DNA from: Hybos culiciformis
Lineage: Eukaryota; Arthropoda; Insecta; Diptera; Hybotidae
Assembly: GCA_964007475.1 (NCBI GenBank)
Contig: OZ023274.1
Location: forward strand, 60,532,076 to 60,596,075
Direction: 5' to 3'
DNA: 64,000 bases
Of the stretch, positions 31,384 to 41,608 are shown one piece after another. Under the pieces are notes generated by a model. It ran no database searches. It was not told the origin of the DNA and saw nothing but the letters and a program-made list of their open reading frames with translations. The first letter of the stretch is position 1. Each line of letters starts with the position of its first letter. Both the position numbers and the translations under genes were made by a program.

Positions 31384-31911
31384 TTATTCGTATCGTTTTC
31401 TTTTATGGGAACTAATTTGTTTCTCGGTGGTACCCGGAAAAATCTTTACTTCATTTGTTTCAAAAAAGATTATTTTTACAGCTCCTGTTTTTGTGCAAGT
31501 AAGGACTGCCTTTTTATTAGTTATAGTCGTCTGTATAACTGAAATTGGCCCTTGCTTTCGTACCCGAAATTTAACGCCTGATTTTATTATTGGTGTCACC
31601 TCTACACCCTCGAAAATTGCCTTAAGCATAGCAGGCGGATTTAGTCCTTCGCTATCAGGTACTCTTGGTTTTGATGGTGGAGATAATTTCTCCAATTTTG
31701 GAGGTGAGTTTACCACTGGGATATGTGGTTCAATTGTTTTTTTTCTTTTTAAAAATTTTTCAATTTTAATTGGCTTAGGGCCTTGATCTTCCGAATACCA
31801 CTTGAGATCTGGTTGGATGTAGTTCGGGTCATGAAACGTGAATTGCTCTAACATTTGCTCGCAGTCTTCTTTTGTCATTGGTGTTGAGTCATACTCTTCC
31901 ATCTGTAACAA
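31384..31911 (-). CDS. Fourth ORF of the env-bearing element, unknown function
   Basis: The 175-codon frame lies 230 bp after env and just before the 3' LTR. The N-terminal part is acidic and methionine-rich (M-E-E-Y-D). The middle is Pro/Lys-rich (P-P-K-L-E-K-L-S-P-P-S-K-P-R). The C-terminal 90 residues look like a small folded basic domain with alternating hydrophobics and a Lys/Arg tail (K-R-K-R-Y-E), which could be a nuclear or nucleic-acid-binding signal. No family recognised. The C-terminal 105 or so residues occur again, unbroken, in the inverted copy at 42042-42367. The position suggests an accessory gene made from a spliced subgenomic RNA; that is inference. Confidence 0.5.
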   Translation of the reverse strand: MLQMEEYDSTPMTKEDCEQMLEQFTFHDPNYIQPDLKWYSEDQGPKPIKIEKFLKRKKTIEPHIPVVNSPPKLEKLSPPSKPRVPDSEGLNPPAMLKAIFEGVEVTPIIKSGVKFRVRKQGPISVIQTTITNKKAVLTCTKTGAVKIIFFETNEVKIFPGTTEKQISSHKRKRYE

Positions 31912-32140
31912 ACATACAAAGAAAAGATTTTAATTGAAACCCTTCACCTTTGTTTATTCCCAAAGAAAATTTTGCTTCGAAAAGCTTAGAAGTGTTAGAG
32001 CGATAGTAAAAGAGAAAATTTTTTTTTTTGAAATTTTTTTGGAAGTTTAGAAAGTAATTTTTGTTTTTTTGAAAGTAATTTTTAGAAGGTAATTTTTAAG
32101 AAAGTTAGTTTTAAGAAAATAAGTTTTAAGAAAATAGGTT

Positions 32141-34456
32141 TTAAGATTTAGATTTGATTTTATAGAAATTGTTTACGTCTGTAAATTTTCGTAGAGATTT
32201 GTCTTTGTCGTTTTGTATTATTAATACGTTATTTTCGAGTACATAGTTTTTCCCACTTTGACTCGGTATTCTATATTGTTTTTGTATTGCAGAGTCGTAT
32301 TCCTTGCCATTGAATTTTAAGAAATAATTATTAATTTGTTTGTTTGGATCAGTAGAATCTTGTTCAATCTGACTTTCGAAGTTAGGAGTTAAAGATTTAT
32401 TCTTTCTTATTCCCCAATTATAATTGTATATATTGAAGAGTAAGAGAATCATGAACAGGAGGAGATTTACTATATTAAATCCCATATTAGTGTTATGCAC
32501 TGCCATGATGTGGGGTTTAAAGTGGGTGGATAAATCAGCTAATTCTGAAGTTTTGGCAGTGAGTGAGTTGACTAATTTTTGATAAGAGAAATTTGTTTTA
32601 AGATAATTAAATTTGAGTTTCATACTATTATGTATTAGCATATCTAGGGTGTGATTATGGAAGGAAAAAATATCTGGTAAGTCTTGAAAATGATATTCAG
32701 TGAAAATTCTATCTATTTTTATTACATTTTTAGTTTTACAAGAGTTATAGGAAGTATTTTGTATTCCTTTTTCAGTTAGAATATAACACTGGTTTAGAAG
32801 TTTCAGTGTGGCATTGGTATTTCCTTGGTCTGAGATGCATTTCTCTATGGATTGTAGGTTATTTATAAGACCAGTGATGTTATTTTGAAATTGGATATGC
32901 TTGTTTGTGTTATTGAAATTTATAGTTAGAAATTTGAATTCTTGTTTGTAGCATTTGCTACATAAAAAATATGAATTTTCTATTGGTATACAACCGGAAT
33001 TAATTTGCAAAGAAGGGAGGATTAGAGTAGGGAGTAATTCCCAGTGTACCTCTGTAGGGGTAGTGAAAACAAAATAAGGGGTGGTATCTTGGTATATTAA
33101 TGTTGGATGGGGGTTGAAATTATGGGCTAACAAGTCGGACCAGTAAACGATTCTTTTATTCAAAAATTTGTTTATTTCATTGCAGTTTCGGGTTGCAATA
33201 CATTTCCCTACCCATTGGTGTAAGTGCAATGATTGTTTTAAAGACTGAAATAGTTCTAGAGATCTAGAACTAGTATATGAAAGTATATTTTGAACTTGAT
33301 TCTTTTGATCCAGTTTCCACATTTTCAAGTCTGCGATTAATTTTATTGCTTGTATTGTATGTTGGGTTGAGAGATACTGGTCATGGAGATGTTTTTCTAT
33401 TAGTTCTTGTTGTTTACTTAATTTTATTATTATTTTTTCGGTCTTTTGAAATAGTTCACTTGCTATCTTAGTTTGATTTCTTAATAGCATGTTATAGTGA
33501 TCGATTTCATGTTTAGTATTTTCTAGGTCATTTTTAAACAGATCTAAATTTATGTTGCAGTTATCAAAGTTAATCCCCCATTTTCCCAGGAAGCTGAAAG
33601 AAGTACATCCTTCTTTATCTTCTATATCTCTCTTGGTTCTTTGTGGTTGGATCTTTATGTTTTTATATAGATCTAAAAGGCCTTGAAATCCAACCTCGCA
33701 TAAAGAGGTTTCACAGTTTTTGAATTTTGTTTTGAATTCTATGGAATTAATTATTCCTAATAGAGGAAGGTTTTCGAATTTCTCTATTATCTTTATTTGG
33801 TTAAAAAGGATTTCTATGGTTGGTTCTTCACAGAACCATTCCGAATTTATTTCGTTACTGTGGCGAACTTTAACTGCCCAACCCTTTGTTTCAGGGTATA
33901 GGGTTCCAATCATTTTTAAATTAAATTTCTCATTATGAGTAAGTTCTCTTTGAATTTCCTTGAATTGGCTATTTCTCTCTATATATGGCGAAACTAAGCT
34001 GAGAGGACTAATTTTATTGTTGTTTATGGCAATACTAGTTACGTTTGGTGTCAAAATCGGTGGAACTAGTACTCCATCTTCACAGTCATGAACTAGAATA
34101 ATATCTCTAAGAGATTTTCCAAAAATGGGGTACATACTGCTATATTTTAAGATTTTTGAAGCATAGATTTCAATCTGTTTTTCATACAAAGGGTATGCGT
34201 TTAGTTCGGTATTGTCATATGTTGGTCTGTATAAGTTTTGAAGTACAACTACACTTGAATGCACATTTTGAGTCAAAGTGGATAAAAGCAATAGTCGTCT
34301 AACCATGCAATAATTGCGAATTTGATAGAAAGCTAATAGAAGAAAGAGAAGAAGAAACAAAGCTAATATTGTACCAGATAGATAAAGAAAATAGGTAATA
34401 GGTTGCGTCATCCAGGACATAGATATCCTGATGCAACTTAGAAAATCTTTACACAT
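32141..34456 (-). CDS. env: Env-like membrane glycoprotein of the retroelement
   Basis: 771 codons, unbroken. A long hydrophobic segment at about residues 22-46 would act as a signal or anchor. A large Cys-containing ectodomain follows, with several N-x-T/S sites. A basic furin-type site R-T-K-R at about 273-276 is followed by D-I-E-D-K-E-G-C. A heptad-like region (about 310-390) follows, and a second hydrophobic segment near 655-685 (beginning N-I-V-N-L-L-L-F) precedes a tail of about 90 residues. This is the architecture of an envelope fusion protein of insect retroelements. It lies 1.18 kb after pol and would need a spliced RNA. Assignment rests on architecture and location, not on clear sequence homology. 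Confidence 0.7.
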   Translation of the reverse strand: MCKDFLSCIRISMSWMTQPITYFLYLSGTILALFLLLFLLLAFYQIRNYCMVRRLLLLSTLTQNVHSSVVVLQNLYRPTYDNTELNAYPLYEKQIEIYASKILKYSSMYPIFGKSLRDIILVHDCEDGVLVPPILTPNVTSIAINNNKISPLSLVSPYIERNSQFKEIQRELTHNEKFNLKMIGTLYPETKGWAVKVRHSNEINSEWFCEEPTIEILFNQIKIIEKFENLPLLGIINSIEFKTKFKNCETSLCEVGFQGLLDLYKNIKIQPQRTKRDIEDKEGCTSFSFLGKWGINFDNCNINLDLFKNDLENTKHEIDHYNMLLRNQTKIASELFQKTEKIIIKLSKQQELIEKHLHDQYLSTQHTIQAIKLIADLKMWKLDQKNQVQNILSYTSSRSLELFQSLKQSLHLHQWVGKCIATRNCNEINKFLNKRIVYWSDLLAHNFNPHPTLIYQDTTPYFVFTTPTEVHWELLPTLILPSLQINSGCIPIENSYFLCSKCYKQEFKFLTINFNNTNKHIQFQNNITGLINNLQSIEKCISDQGNTNATLKLLNQCYILTEKGIQNTSYNSCKTKNVIKIDRIFTEYHFQDLPDIFSFHNHTLDMLIHNSMKLKFNYLKTNFSYQKLVNSLTAKTSELADLSTHFKPHIMAVHNTNMGFNIVNLLLFMILLLFNIYNYNWGIRKNKSLTPNFESQIEQDSTDPNKQINNYFLKFNGKEYDSAIQKQYRIPSQSGKNYVLENNVLIIQNDKDKSLRKFTDVNNFYKIKSKS

Positions 34457-35638
34457 GATATATTTTTTTTTTTTTTATATATATATATATTTATTTCTTT
34501 CTTTGTATATATACTTATTTATTTACTTGTTTTTGTATATATATATATGTATTTTTTTTTTCTTTTTTTTTTTTTTTGTTTATTAATTTATTTGTATATA
34601 TATTTTTATTTATTTTGTATATATATTTTTATTTATTTTGTATATATATTTTTATTTATTTTGTATATATATTTTTATTTATTTTGTATATATATTTTTA
34701 TTTATTTTGTATATAAAAAAAATTTATTTATTTTGTATATAAAAAAAAATTTATTTATTTTGTATATAAAAAAAATTTATTTATTTTGTATATAAAAAAA
34801 AATTTATTTATTTTGTATATAAAAAAGTTTTTTTTCTCTTTTTTTTTTTTCTTATTATTATTTGTTTCTTTTACCTTATTAATTTATAATTTTACAAAAT
34901 TCTTAAGCTAACAAAAATATTTTCATATATTTATAAATTCTTAACTTACTTTTATTTTTATTTTTTTTTGTATATATTATTTTTATAAGTAATTTTTTTT
35001 TTTTTTTTTTTGTTTTTTTTTTATTTTTTCCTTTTTATTTTTTTATTTATATATATATTTTTTTTTTTTTTGAAAAAAATTTTTTTTTTTTTTTTGTTTT
35101 TTTTTTTTTTTTTTATTTATTTATATATATATATTTTTTTTTCTTTTCAAATTCTCACAAACTTACATTTATTATTACTACTATTTTTTTTTGTTTTACA
35201 CTCTTGATTGTTCGATTACTACTATATTATACTAAAAAAATAAAAAAGAATGTTATTGATTTTTTCATTTATTTATTTTTTTTTTTCAAAGCATCTTTAT
35301 TAAGCCGCTCTTTATATTGATTTCTAAAAAAAATGCTTCTCTTATATTTGAAAAAATTCTTTCTTTATTTTACTTACTAATATATATAGTTTTGTGTTCT
35401 TTTGGTGCTATTTTGCAATCCTTTTCTTTTTATTTATTAATTAATTATTTTTTTGGTGACTTATACTGAAAGAAAAAGAAAATTCTTTAAACTAATGCAA
35501 TTTGGTTTATGGAATGAAGAAGTTTTAACAAAAATTCTCATAAGAGTTAAAAAAAAATTAATTCATATTATTGTTTTTGTGAACGATATTTCTTTTGAAT
35601 TTCTTATGTTTTAAGATCTTTTGCATGATACTTTCCTA
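34457..35638. repeat. pol-env intergenic low-complexity DNA with 21-26 bp tandem repeats
   Basis: About 34589-34822 consists of repeats of TATATATTTTTATTTATTTTG (about six) followed by a variant with an A run (about five). The rest is T-rich. Predicted peptides here (poly-Phe/Leu/Tyr) are composition artefacts. An env splice acceptor may lie here but cannot be fixed. Confidence 0.75.
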
Positions 35639-38401
35639 TTATGTTTCTACCTCTAAGATCCTTGACCTCGTAGATACTATAATACTAAGCACTACACAGG
35701 GGATAAACTTCTTTCCTAATTTTGCATTGAAGTGTTTACTAAAATCACTCTGTGCAAAATTTCTCCTATATATTACTTGACCTATTTTAAATTTGATATT
35801 TTTGCATTTCCTATCATATAATCTTCGTCCTTTTTCTCTTGCTTTTTCTAAGTTCCTTTTTACTATATCTTTTATAATTTGGAAGGAACCCGGATGGGGC
35901 ACTATTTCCACATCTTCTCCACTTAGCATGTGCAAATCTTTAAGTAATTTAAATGAGCTTCCATGCGTTATCATATGCTGTCCAAACAGAATATAATAAG
36001 GGGACATCCCTGTTGCTTCGTGTACGCTGGCACGGAGAGCTGTACTTATACTGTCGAGATCACCATCCCAATTATACTGTTGGTCATCGACATATGCTCT
36101 TATAGCGTTAAGGATTGAGCCATTTACTCGTTCGCTTGCGTTTGCTTGTGGAGAATAAAAAGCGGTTAGTTTATGTTTAATTTCGTAACTTTTTAGATAC
36201 GATTCGAATTCTTTTGAAACTAACTGGGTCCCATTATCGCTTAATATGCTTTCAGGACACCCGAATAAACTAAAGGCTTCTTCTAACACTTTAATAGCGT
36301 TAGCAGAAGTTGCCTTACGTAAAGGTCTTATAATAACGTATTTTGAAAAAGAATCTAAAATGATGAAAATGAAAGTATTTCCTGCTTTAGATCTTGGATA
36401 AGGTCCTAAGAAGTCAATATATAGATTTTGAAAAGGTCGTTCAGGCATGGGTTTATTTCCCATTGGAGGTCTTAGTATTTGGTTAGTGGGCTTAGTTTCT
36501 TTGCAAACTGTACATTCTTGTATGTACCTTTTTACGTCAGAAAACATTCGAGGCCAGAAATAGTTTATTTTTAATTTATGGAGAGTTTTTCCTAGGCCTC
36601 CGTGAGCAGAGTGAGGAGGGTCATGATTATTTTGAATAACGTCTTTCACCAACTCTTCCGGAACCCAAAGTTTCCACAGGTTAAATTCAGATACTGTTTG
36701 GTCGTTTCGGAAGTCTACCCTTTTAAAAACTTTATTTCCTACTACTTTCAGATCAGGGAGTCTATCGAGGTTATCTTCTATCGCCTCACGAATTTCCTTG
36801 TATGTTTCGGATTCAAAGGCTGTTGAGTCTAGATCGAGATCCGGACAACGAAAGGTTATTTCCTCTATCCCAAAAGATCTTGAAAGGGTATCAGCTACGA
36901 CATTCTTTTTTCCGGATCTGTGCTGAATGTCGAACTCAAAGGCTTGAAGTTTTAATGACCACCTAAAAAGTTTCCCGTGGTGGTCCTTACAGGTCATAAG
37001 CCATTTGAGCGCTGCACAGTCCGTTAATACCGTGAATTTTACTCCTTCAATGTACATTCTGAATTTTTTTATTGACTCGACTACGGCGAAACATTCTTGT
37101 TCAGTCGCCGCCCACCGAGCTTGCGTGTCATTAAACTTTTTAGACATATAGGCTACTGGATGCTCATTATTTTCTGAATCATATTGGAAAAGTACCGCCC
37201 CAATGCCGGATTGGCTGGCATCGGTTTGTATAAAGAATGGTTTTCCGTAATCTGGTGGGGCCAAAACAGGTTCTGAGATTAGAATCGTTTTAATTTTTTT
37301 GAAAGCTTCTCGAGCTTTACTTGTGAAAATGAATTTGTTATTTGAATTTTTAATTTTGAGGCAATCTGTTATGGGTGCTACTATTGTTGAATAATTTTGA
37401 ATTAAACGCTGGAACCATCCAGTCATTCCTAAAAACCGCCTAGTTTGTTTCAGGGTCTTAGGCTCAGGATACTCCGAAATTGCAGTTATTTTCCCTGGGT
37501 CAGGTTTTGTCCCGTTCGCGCCAATTAAATATCCGAGGTATTTTATCTCTTTCATAAAAAACTTAGATTTTTCAACATTTATTGTCAGGTTTGCTTTCCT
37601 TAAGGCTAAGGCAACCTCTTTTAACAGTTGAAAGTGACGTTCCTTACTTTCTGTCGCGACCATCAAATCATCCAAATAAACTTTTACCTCTTCTTTCAGA
37701 TGTTGGGGAATTACCTTGTCCATAAGTCTACACATGCGTTGGGCCGCGTTGCAGAGACCGAAAGGCATTCTTGTATACTGATAAAGGGGTCTACCGGGGA
37801 TTGCGAAAGTGGTTTTTTCTCGTGACAGTTTTTCTAAAGGAATTTGCCAAAATGCGTCTTTTAAATCTATACTGCTTATATATTTTGTCTTATCTATTCT
37901 TGCAAGCAGTCCTTGAATATTCGGTAAAGGATACGCGTCTTTCTTTGTCAACTCGTTAACTTTACGTGAGTCTAAACAAAGTCGGTTTTTTCCTGGTTTT
38001 CTGACTAATACTACAGGAGATGTCCAAGCGCTATTACTCTCTTCTATCACACCCATTTCTAACATCCTATCGACCTCGGCGTACATTAAACTTTGAATGG
38101 CAGGGGAGATCGGGTAATGTTTTTGTTTTATAGGATCATTTTCCCCTGTGTCTATTACGTGTTCTTCCAAGGATGTACATCCAAGTCCTTCTACGGCATA
38201 AGAGGGGAACATTTTCTTTATGGATTCTAGCTCCAACTTTTCATTCATATCTAACTCATGAGTGTTAGGATCAGTTTCAGCTATTTCGCTTATTGAATTA
38301 AAAATTTGAGGGGCTAGGTTAAATTGAGTCCAAAAATTAACACCAAGATAGAGTTCTTGTGATAATTTAGGTACTAAATGGATTTTTAATATTTTTGTCA
38401 A
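35639..38401 (-). CDS. pol: Pol: reverse transcriptase, RNase H, integrase
   Basis: The 920-codon frame is counted from a non-ATG codon; the protein would normally be released from a Gag-Pol precursor. Reverse transcriptase covers about residues 90-280: S-P-V-V-L-V-R-K, D-L-K-D-A-F-W-Q-I with the first Asp, and Y-L-D-D at about 242-245. RNase H starts near 390 (Q-T-D-A-S-Q-S-G) with later acidic residues near 435 and 460. Integrase has the His/Cys zinc module at about 593-633 (H-S-A-H-G-G, C-T-V-C) and core acidic residues near 663 (Y-I-D-F-L-G-P), 722 (L-S-D-N-G-T) and 757 (A-S-E-R-V-N). All expected catalytic residues are present. The frame joins the protease frame only through a one-base shift near 38415-38425. 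Confidence 0.9.
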   Translation of the reverse strand: MTKILKIHLVPKLSQELYLGVNFWTQFNLAPQIFNSISEIAETDPNTHELDMNEKLELESIKKMFPSYAVEGLGCTSLEEHVIDTGENDPIKQKHYPISPAIQSLMYAEVDRMLEMGVIEESNSAWTSPVVLVRKPGKNRLCLDSRKVNELTKKDAYPLPNIQGLLARIDKTKYISSIDLKDAFWQIPLEKLSREKTTFAIPGRPLYQYTRMPFGLCNAAQRMCRLMDKVIPQHLKEEVKVYLDDLMVATESKERHFQLLKEVALALRKANLTINVEKSKFFMKEIKYLGYLIGANGTKPDPGKITAISEYPEPKTLKQTRRFLGMTGWFQRLIQNYSTIVAPITDCLKIKNSNNKFIFTSKAREAFKKIKTILISEPVLAPPDYGKPFFIQTDASQSGIGAVLFQYDSENNEHPVAYMSKKFNDTQARWAATEQECFAVVESIKKFRMYIEGVKFTVLTDCAALKWLMTCKDHHGKLFRWSLKLQAFEFDIQHRSGKKNVVADTLSRSFGIEEITFRCPDLDLDSTAFESETYKEIREAIEDNLDRLPDLKVVGNKVFKRVDFRNDQTVSEFNLWKLWVPEELVKDVIQNNHDPPHSAHGGLGKTLHKLKINYFWPRMFSDVKRYIQECTVCKETKPTNQILRPPMGNKPMPERPFQNLYIDFLGPYPRSKAGNTFIFIILDSFSKYVIIRPLRKATSANAIKVLEEAFSLFGCPESILSDNGTQLVSKEFESYLKSYEIKHKLTAFYSPQANASERVNGSILNAIRAYVDDQQYNWDGDLDSISTALRASVHEATGMSPYYILFGQHMITHGSSFKLLKDLHMLSGEDVEIVPHPGSFQIIKDIVKRNLEKAREKGRRLYDRKCKNIKFKIGQVIYRRNFAQSDFSKHFNAKLGKKFIPCVVLSIIVSTRSRILEVET

Positions 38402-38402
38402 A

Positions 38403-39017
38403 TTATTGAAGGATATAGGTGTATCCTATAATTTCGGTTTTATTGCCAGAGGCGGTTGTTACTGTTTCAGTAATTTTGTGTAATTTGAAATTTGTATTTT
38501 CTGTGAGCCATTTCTTATCTTTTCCCAGACAAGAAATTGAGGCTCCTGAGTCCAGTAATCCCTCAAGGGTTACTCTTCCTACCTGAATTCTTACGTAGGG
38601 CCTGTTATCGTTTGGTACTTTTATTACTGATGATAAAATGTTTGATTTGTCTATTTTGACATTTTTATAGAAGTTTGCTTTTCGAAACGAATTTCTTTTA
38701 TATTTTTGAGATTTGTGAATTTTATTTATGTTTAATCTTACTTCACTAATATTTTTATATGTAATTATTTCGGCTCGCTTTCGATCATATCGTTGTTTTC
38801 TGATATGATAGGGAGGCCAGTGTTTCTTTTCTTTAATGGGAATTTCCTCTATTTCGGTTCTTTTTAATATTGTTGTTATTTTTAAATCTTCTTCTAGATT
38901 GTTGATTAAATTTTCTGTATTTTTATCTACTAAAGTTTTATTTTCTATTGAATTAAAATTTGGGCCTACTTTCGAATCTGTAGACGGCCTATCTACAGAT
39001 TGGGAATTTAGTTTCCC
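38403..39017 (-). pseudogene. Protease domain in the -1 frame of gag; broken before RT
   Basis: The frame entered by slippage at 39011-39017 stays open to a stop at 38403-38405. It has a long basic linker, and then near 38560-38540 the retroviral-type aspartic protease motif L-L-D-S-G-A-S-I. The usual A-S-G-N segment follows. The frame then ends just after I-I-G-Y-T, and pol continues in a different frame with the sequence expected to follow. A one-base deletion or insertion near 38415-38425 explains this; a second programmed shift is less likely. As it stands, this copy would not make the RT and integrase by the normal route. Confidence 0.7.
38975..39017 (-). promoter_or_regulatory. Programmed -1 ribosomal frameshift signal, gag to protease
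   Basis: In sense orientation the last codons of gag contain G GGA AAC (39017-39011) in the correct phase, directly followed by the gag stop TAA. After a 9-nt spacer there is a 10-bp perfect stem, AATCTGTAGA / TCTACAGATT (39001-38992 and 38984-38975) with a 7-nt loop containing GGCC; another GGCC about 10 nt downstream could form a pseudoknot. GGGAAAC is an established retroviral slippery heptamer. Slippage by -1 enters the protease frame. Confidence 0.8.
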
Positions 39018-41299
39018 TGAAATCGGACAGTTTTATGACAATTTTTACATGTTGGCATTACTTCATTCGGCATTCCGCATTTGTAACAGAAAATCCGTCT
39101 GAAGTTTGCGGTACAGTCCATGTATGCATGGCCTGGTACCTCGCAATTCCAACAACGTAAATTATTTTCAGGGGTGGCTGGTCTTGACTGCTTAGCTGGC
39201 TCTTCATATTTCTTTTTCAAGTTGCCAGGATTGAAATGCGATTGTTTACTATTATTATGTACCGCTTCGATCTCATAATTTTCGTTATCATAGTATTCCT
39301 CGTAAGGGTATTCGTCTTCATATTGGACTTCTTGTACCCTGTATCTGTTTCGGTCATTTCCAGGTTTTTGATAATTATGTTCCTCTTGATACGACCTGTA
39401 TGATGGTTTTGCATCTCGCCCTGCGTCTATCATTCGAAACTTTGATCTAAGCGTATTTAAATCTCTTATTTCAATTGCCTGGAGGGGTTCTTTATATTCC
39501 CTTCTTACATTGAGCTTTATTCTATTGCTCAACCGGCGCTCGCTTAATGGTTCTTCTAATTTTTGGTTTAGCGCAATCATGGCTTGAATATATTCGCGCC
39601 ATGTTTGTCCCTGTTTTTGCTTTCTGGTTACTAGTTCGGTGATTTTAAGGTCTTCGTCCAGGGCATCAGCGTACTCATTTATGAGGGCTGAACTAAAAGT
39701 CCTCCAAGTGGTATCATGTTTGTTGTGGGTTCTAAAGTAAACAAAATACCACTTTTTTACCGTGGGATCTAAGAGTTGGTGGAAATTATTAATAAGTACT
39801 CTATCCGATATGTTGTGGTCAATCCGCTGATTGTCCACATCTTTCACGAAGTTTTCTACCTCGTCTCCGTTGAAAAACAGACCGAACCGTTTTTTCAGAT
39901 CTAGTTCTCTAGTATATGTTGGTTCAGGTTGGTAACCCTGACGTCTCCCTTGATTTTCGTTTCTTTCAGGTTGTCTGGTTACGGGTGACCGAGAGTCTCG
40001 AGCTCTAGTACTTGATCTTAATCTAGGGGAATTTGTCGATCTCGTATGTGCGGTGGCATGGGATTTGAGAGGTGGAGTTAGTCTTTCTCTGTGCTCGTGA
40101 AGACTAGCTGTAGACGAACTGGAACTTAAGTGTTCAGGACTTCTTGACCTACGGTGCATATTCTGAGGGGTTGGTTGCTTTGCAAGATAGTCTGTTACAA
40201 CCGGCTGTATCTTTTTATTTAGATCTTCTATCAGGAACATCATACGAGCCATGGTTACTTTTTCTTCTTGTTCTTTTGATAATTGTTTTTCTTGATTTTG
40301 CTGTGGTTGTTTCTTTTGTTCGGGAAAATTTATATTTTTTCCAACCTCTTTATTTGTTTTGTTTGTCCCATTTTGGTTATAGCTCATTTTGGGAATGGTG
40401 CCTGTGGTTTGGCGATTAGTTGCTGTTTGTCGTTGGTCTTTTGGTGGCTGCTTTTCTATGATTTCTTTTCTAGAGAAAATTCCATAGCCGTCCAAACTTA
40501 GCGGTGGCAACTTATTTTTTGTTGCCAATCCTGTTCCTTTTAGAGCTTGCTCTCGGGATGCCCATGGGTTTCCGCCTTGTTGGGTTTTTATCTCTTCTTT
40601 ATTGGACGCTATTTCATTATCTGTCCAAGGATCAGGAGCTTTAATTAATCTTTGACTTCTCTTTTTCTCATTGATTGAATTTACTGACGTGTTTCTTTCT
40701 TGAATTTCCTTGATTGATAGGTCGCCAAACGGGTGGATTAACTTTTCCGTGTCGTCTTGATTTCTTACTGACGCGGTTTGTAGCTTTTGAGGTGTCTCCA
40801 GTTTTTCTATAATTATACTTTGCTCTTGATTTTCGTTTATTAGCTCATTCATTTTAACTACTACTATTTCTATGTAGTCTTTCAATATAGGTATAAAAGC
40901 CGATATTATTGAATTTTCATTATTGTCAGAAGTTGCTATATCCATCAATTTATATTTATGATGCATAAGCCTACTAAAAAGAGGGGCTAAATTTTCCAAA
41001 ATATGGTTTGAATCTTTTGCTAAGTCTATTACTTTTCTCGCTTCTGCTACTGCCTTTATTATTTCTTCTTGTGAGTAAGGAGTACTATCCCTTGCCCCTG
41101 CCTGAAATCGAGAATTTGGGTTTGTTGACTCTTGGATCAAATGTTCTTTCAATTGATCCATAGCCTGTTCTGAATAGGGAATTTTGTGTCTTTCATACTC
41201 GTATTCCAACTCTTCTATACTTAAGTGTTCGGGAATTACATACATAATTATTTCAGACATATTAACAGTTTTTGTTTTTATTATACCAAAAGATCTCAA
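39008..41299 (-). CDS. gag: Gag
   Basis: 763 codons from ATG 41299. A leucine/glutamine-rich N-terminal region is followed by a long disordered Gln/Asn/Lys/Arg- and Ser/Arg-rich middle (about residues 280-460), then a capsid-like helical region with T-R-E-L-D-L-K-K-R near 475 and R-E-Y-I-Q-A-M near 560. The C-terminus has a CCHC zinc knuckle (C-W-N-C-E-V-P-G-H-A-Y-M-D-C) and a second Cys cluster (C-Y-K-C, C-K-N-C). It is longer than most Gypsy Gags. The stop codon overlaps the frameshift signal. The gene looks intact. Confidence 0.85.
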   Translation of the reverse strand: MRSFGIIKTKTVNMSEIIMYVIPEHLSIEELEYEYERHKIPYSEQAMDQLKEHLIQESTNPNSRFQAGARDSTPYSQEEIIKAVAEARKVIDLAKDSNHILENLAPLFSRLMHHKYKLMDIATSDNNENSIISAFIPILKDYIEIVVVKMNELINENQEQSIIIEKLETPQKLQTASVRNQDDTEKLIHPFGDLSIKEIQERNTSVNSINEKKRSQRLIKAPDPWTDNEIASNKEEIKTQQGGNPWASREQALKGTGLATKNKLPPLSLDGYGIFSRKEIIEKQPPKDQRQTATNRQTTGTIPKMSYNQNGTNKTNKEVGKNINFPEQKKQPQQNQEKQLSKEQEEKVTMARMMFLIEDLNKKIQPVVTDYLAKQPTPQNMHRRSRSPEHLSSSSSTASLHEHRERLTPPLKSHATAHTRSTNSPRLRSSTRARDSRSPVTRQPERNENQGRRQGYQPEPTYTRELDLKKRFGLFFNGDEVENFVKDVDNQRIDHNISDRVLINNFHQLLDPTVKKWYFVYFRTHNKHDTTWRTFSSALINEYADALDEDLKITELVTRKQKQGQTWREYIQAMIALNQKLEEPLSERRLSNRIKLNVRREYKEPLQAIEIRDLNTLRSKFRMIDAGRDAKPSYRSYQEEHNYQKPGNDRNRYRVQEVQYEDEYPYEEYYDNENYEIEAVHNNSKQSHFNPGNLKKKYEEPAKQSRPATPENNLRCWNCEVPGHAYMDCTANFRRIFCYKCGMPNEVMPTCKNCHKTVRFQGN

Positions 41300-41608
41300 A
41301 AGAATTTTGTGCTTTTTATTTTTATTTTTTTATACAATAATGTTCTTCTAATCTATAAGGATTTTTGTTTATTGTTATTTGTTTCTAGGATAATAAGAAT
41401 TGTTATTTACTTGTTATAATTTTTCTTTTTGATTTTATTTATTTGTTTTATATATTTTTCGTATTTGTTTTTTTTTTTATATTTAGGTCCTTTAAAATAC
41501 TAGAAATGCTTAGTGTTATTTATAAAGAAATGTTTTAGGAATAGAAGGAAGTCTTGATAGTAAGCTCTATTTGGTTAGAAAAAGAAGGATAGGTAGGAAA
41601 TTGAAATT
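41300..41608 (-). other. Gag 5' leader, proximal part
   Basis: AT-rich untranslated leader between gag ATG and the first long hairpin. No primer-binding site was recognised here or beyond, consistent with loss of the original 5' LTR junction in the rearrangement. Confidence 0.4.

Noticed and set aside
31427..31786. 119-codon plus-strand frame opposite the fourth ORF
   Set aside because: Antisense shadow; the minus-strand frame is longer and in the sense of the element.
34547..34795. Hydrophobic membrane protein frame
   Set aside because: Poly-Phe/Tyr/Leu peptide is produced by TATTTTTATTTATTTTG tandem repeats.
35010..35207. Poly-Phe open frame
   Set aside because: Pure T-run artefact.
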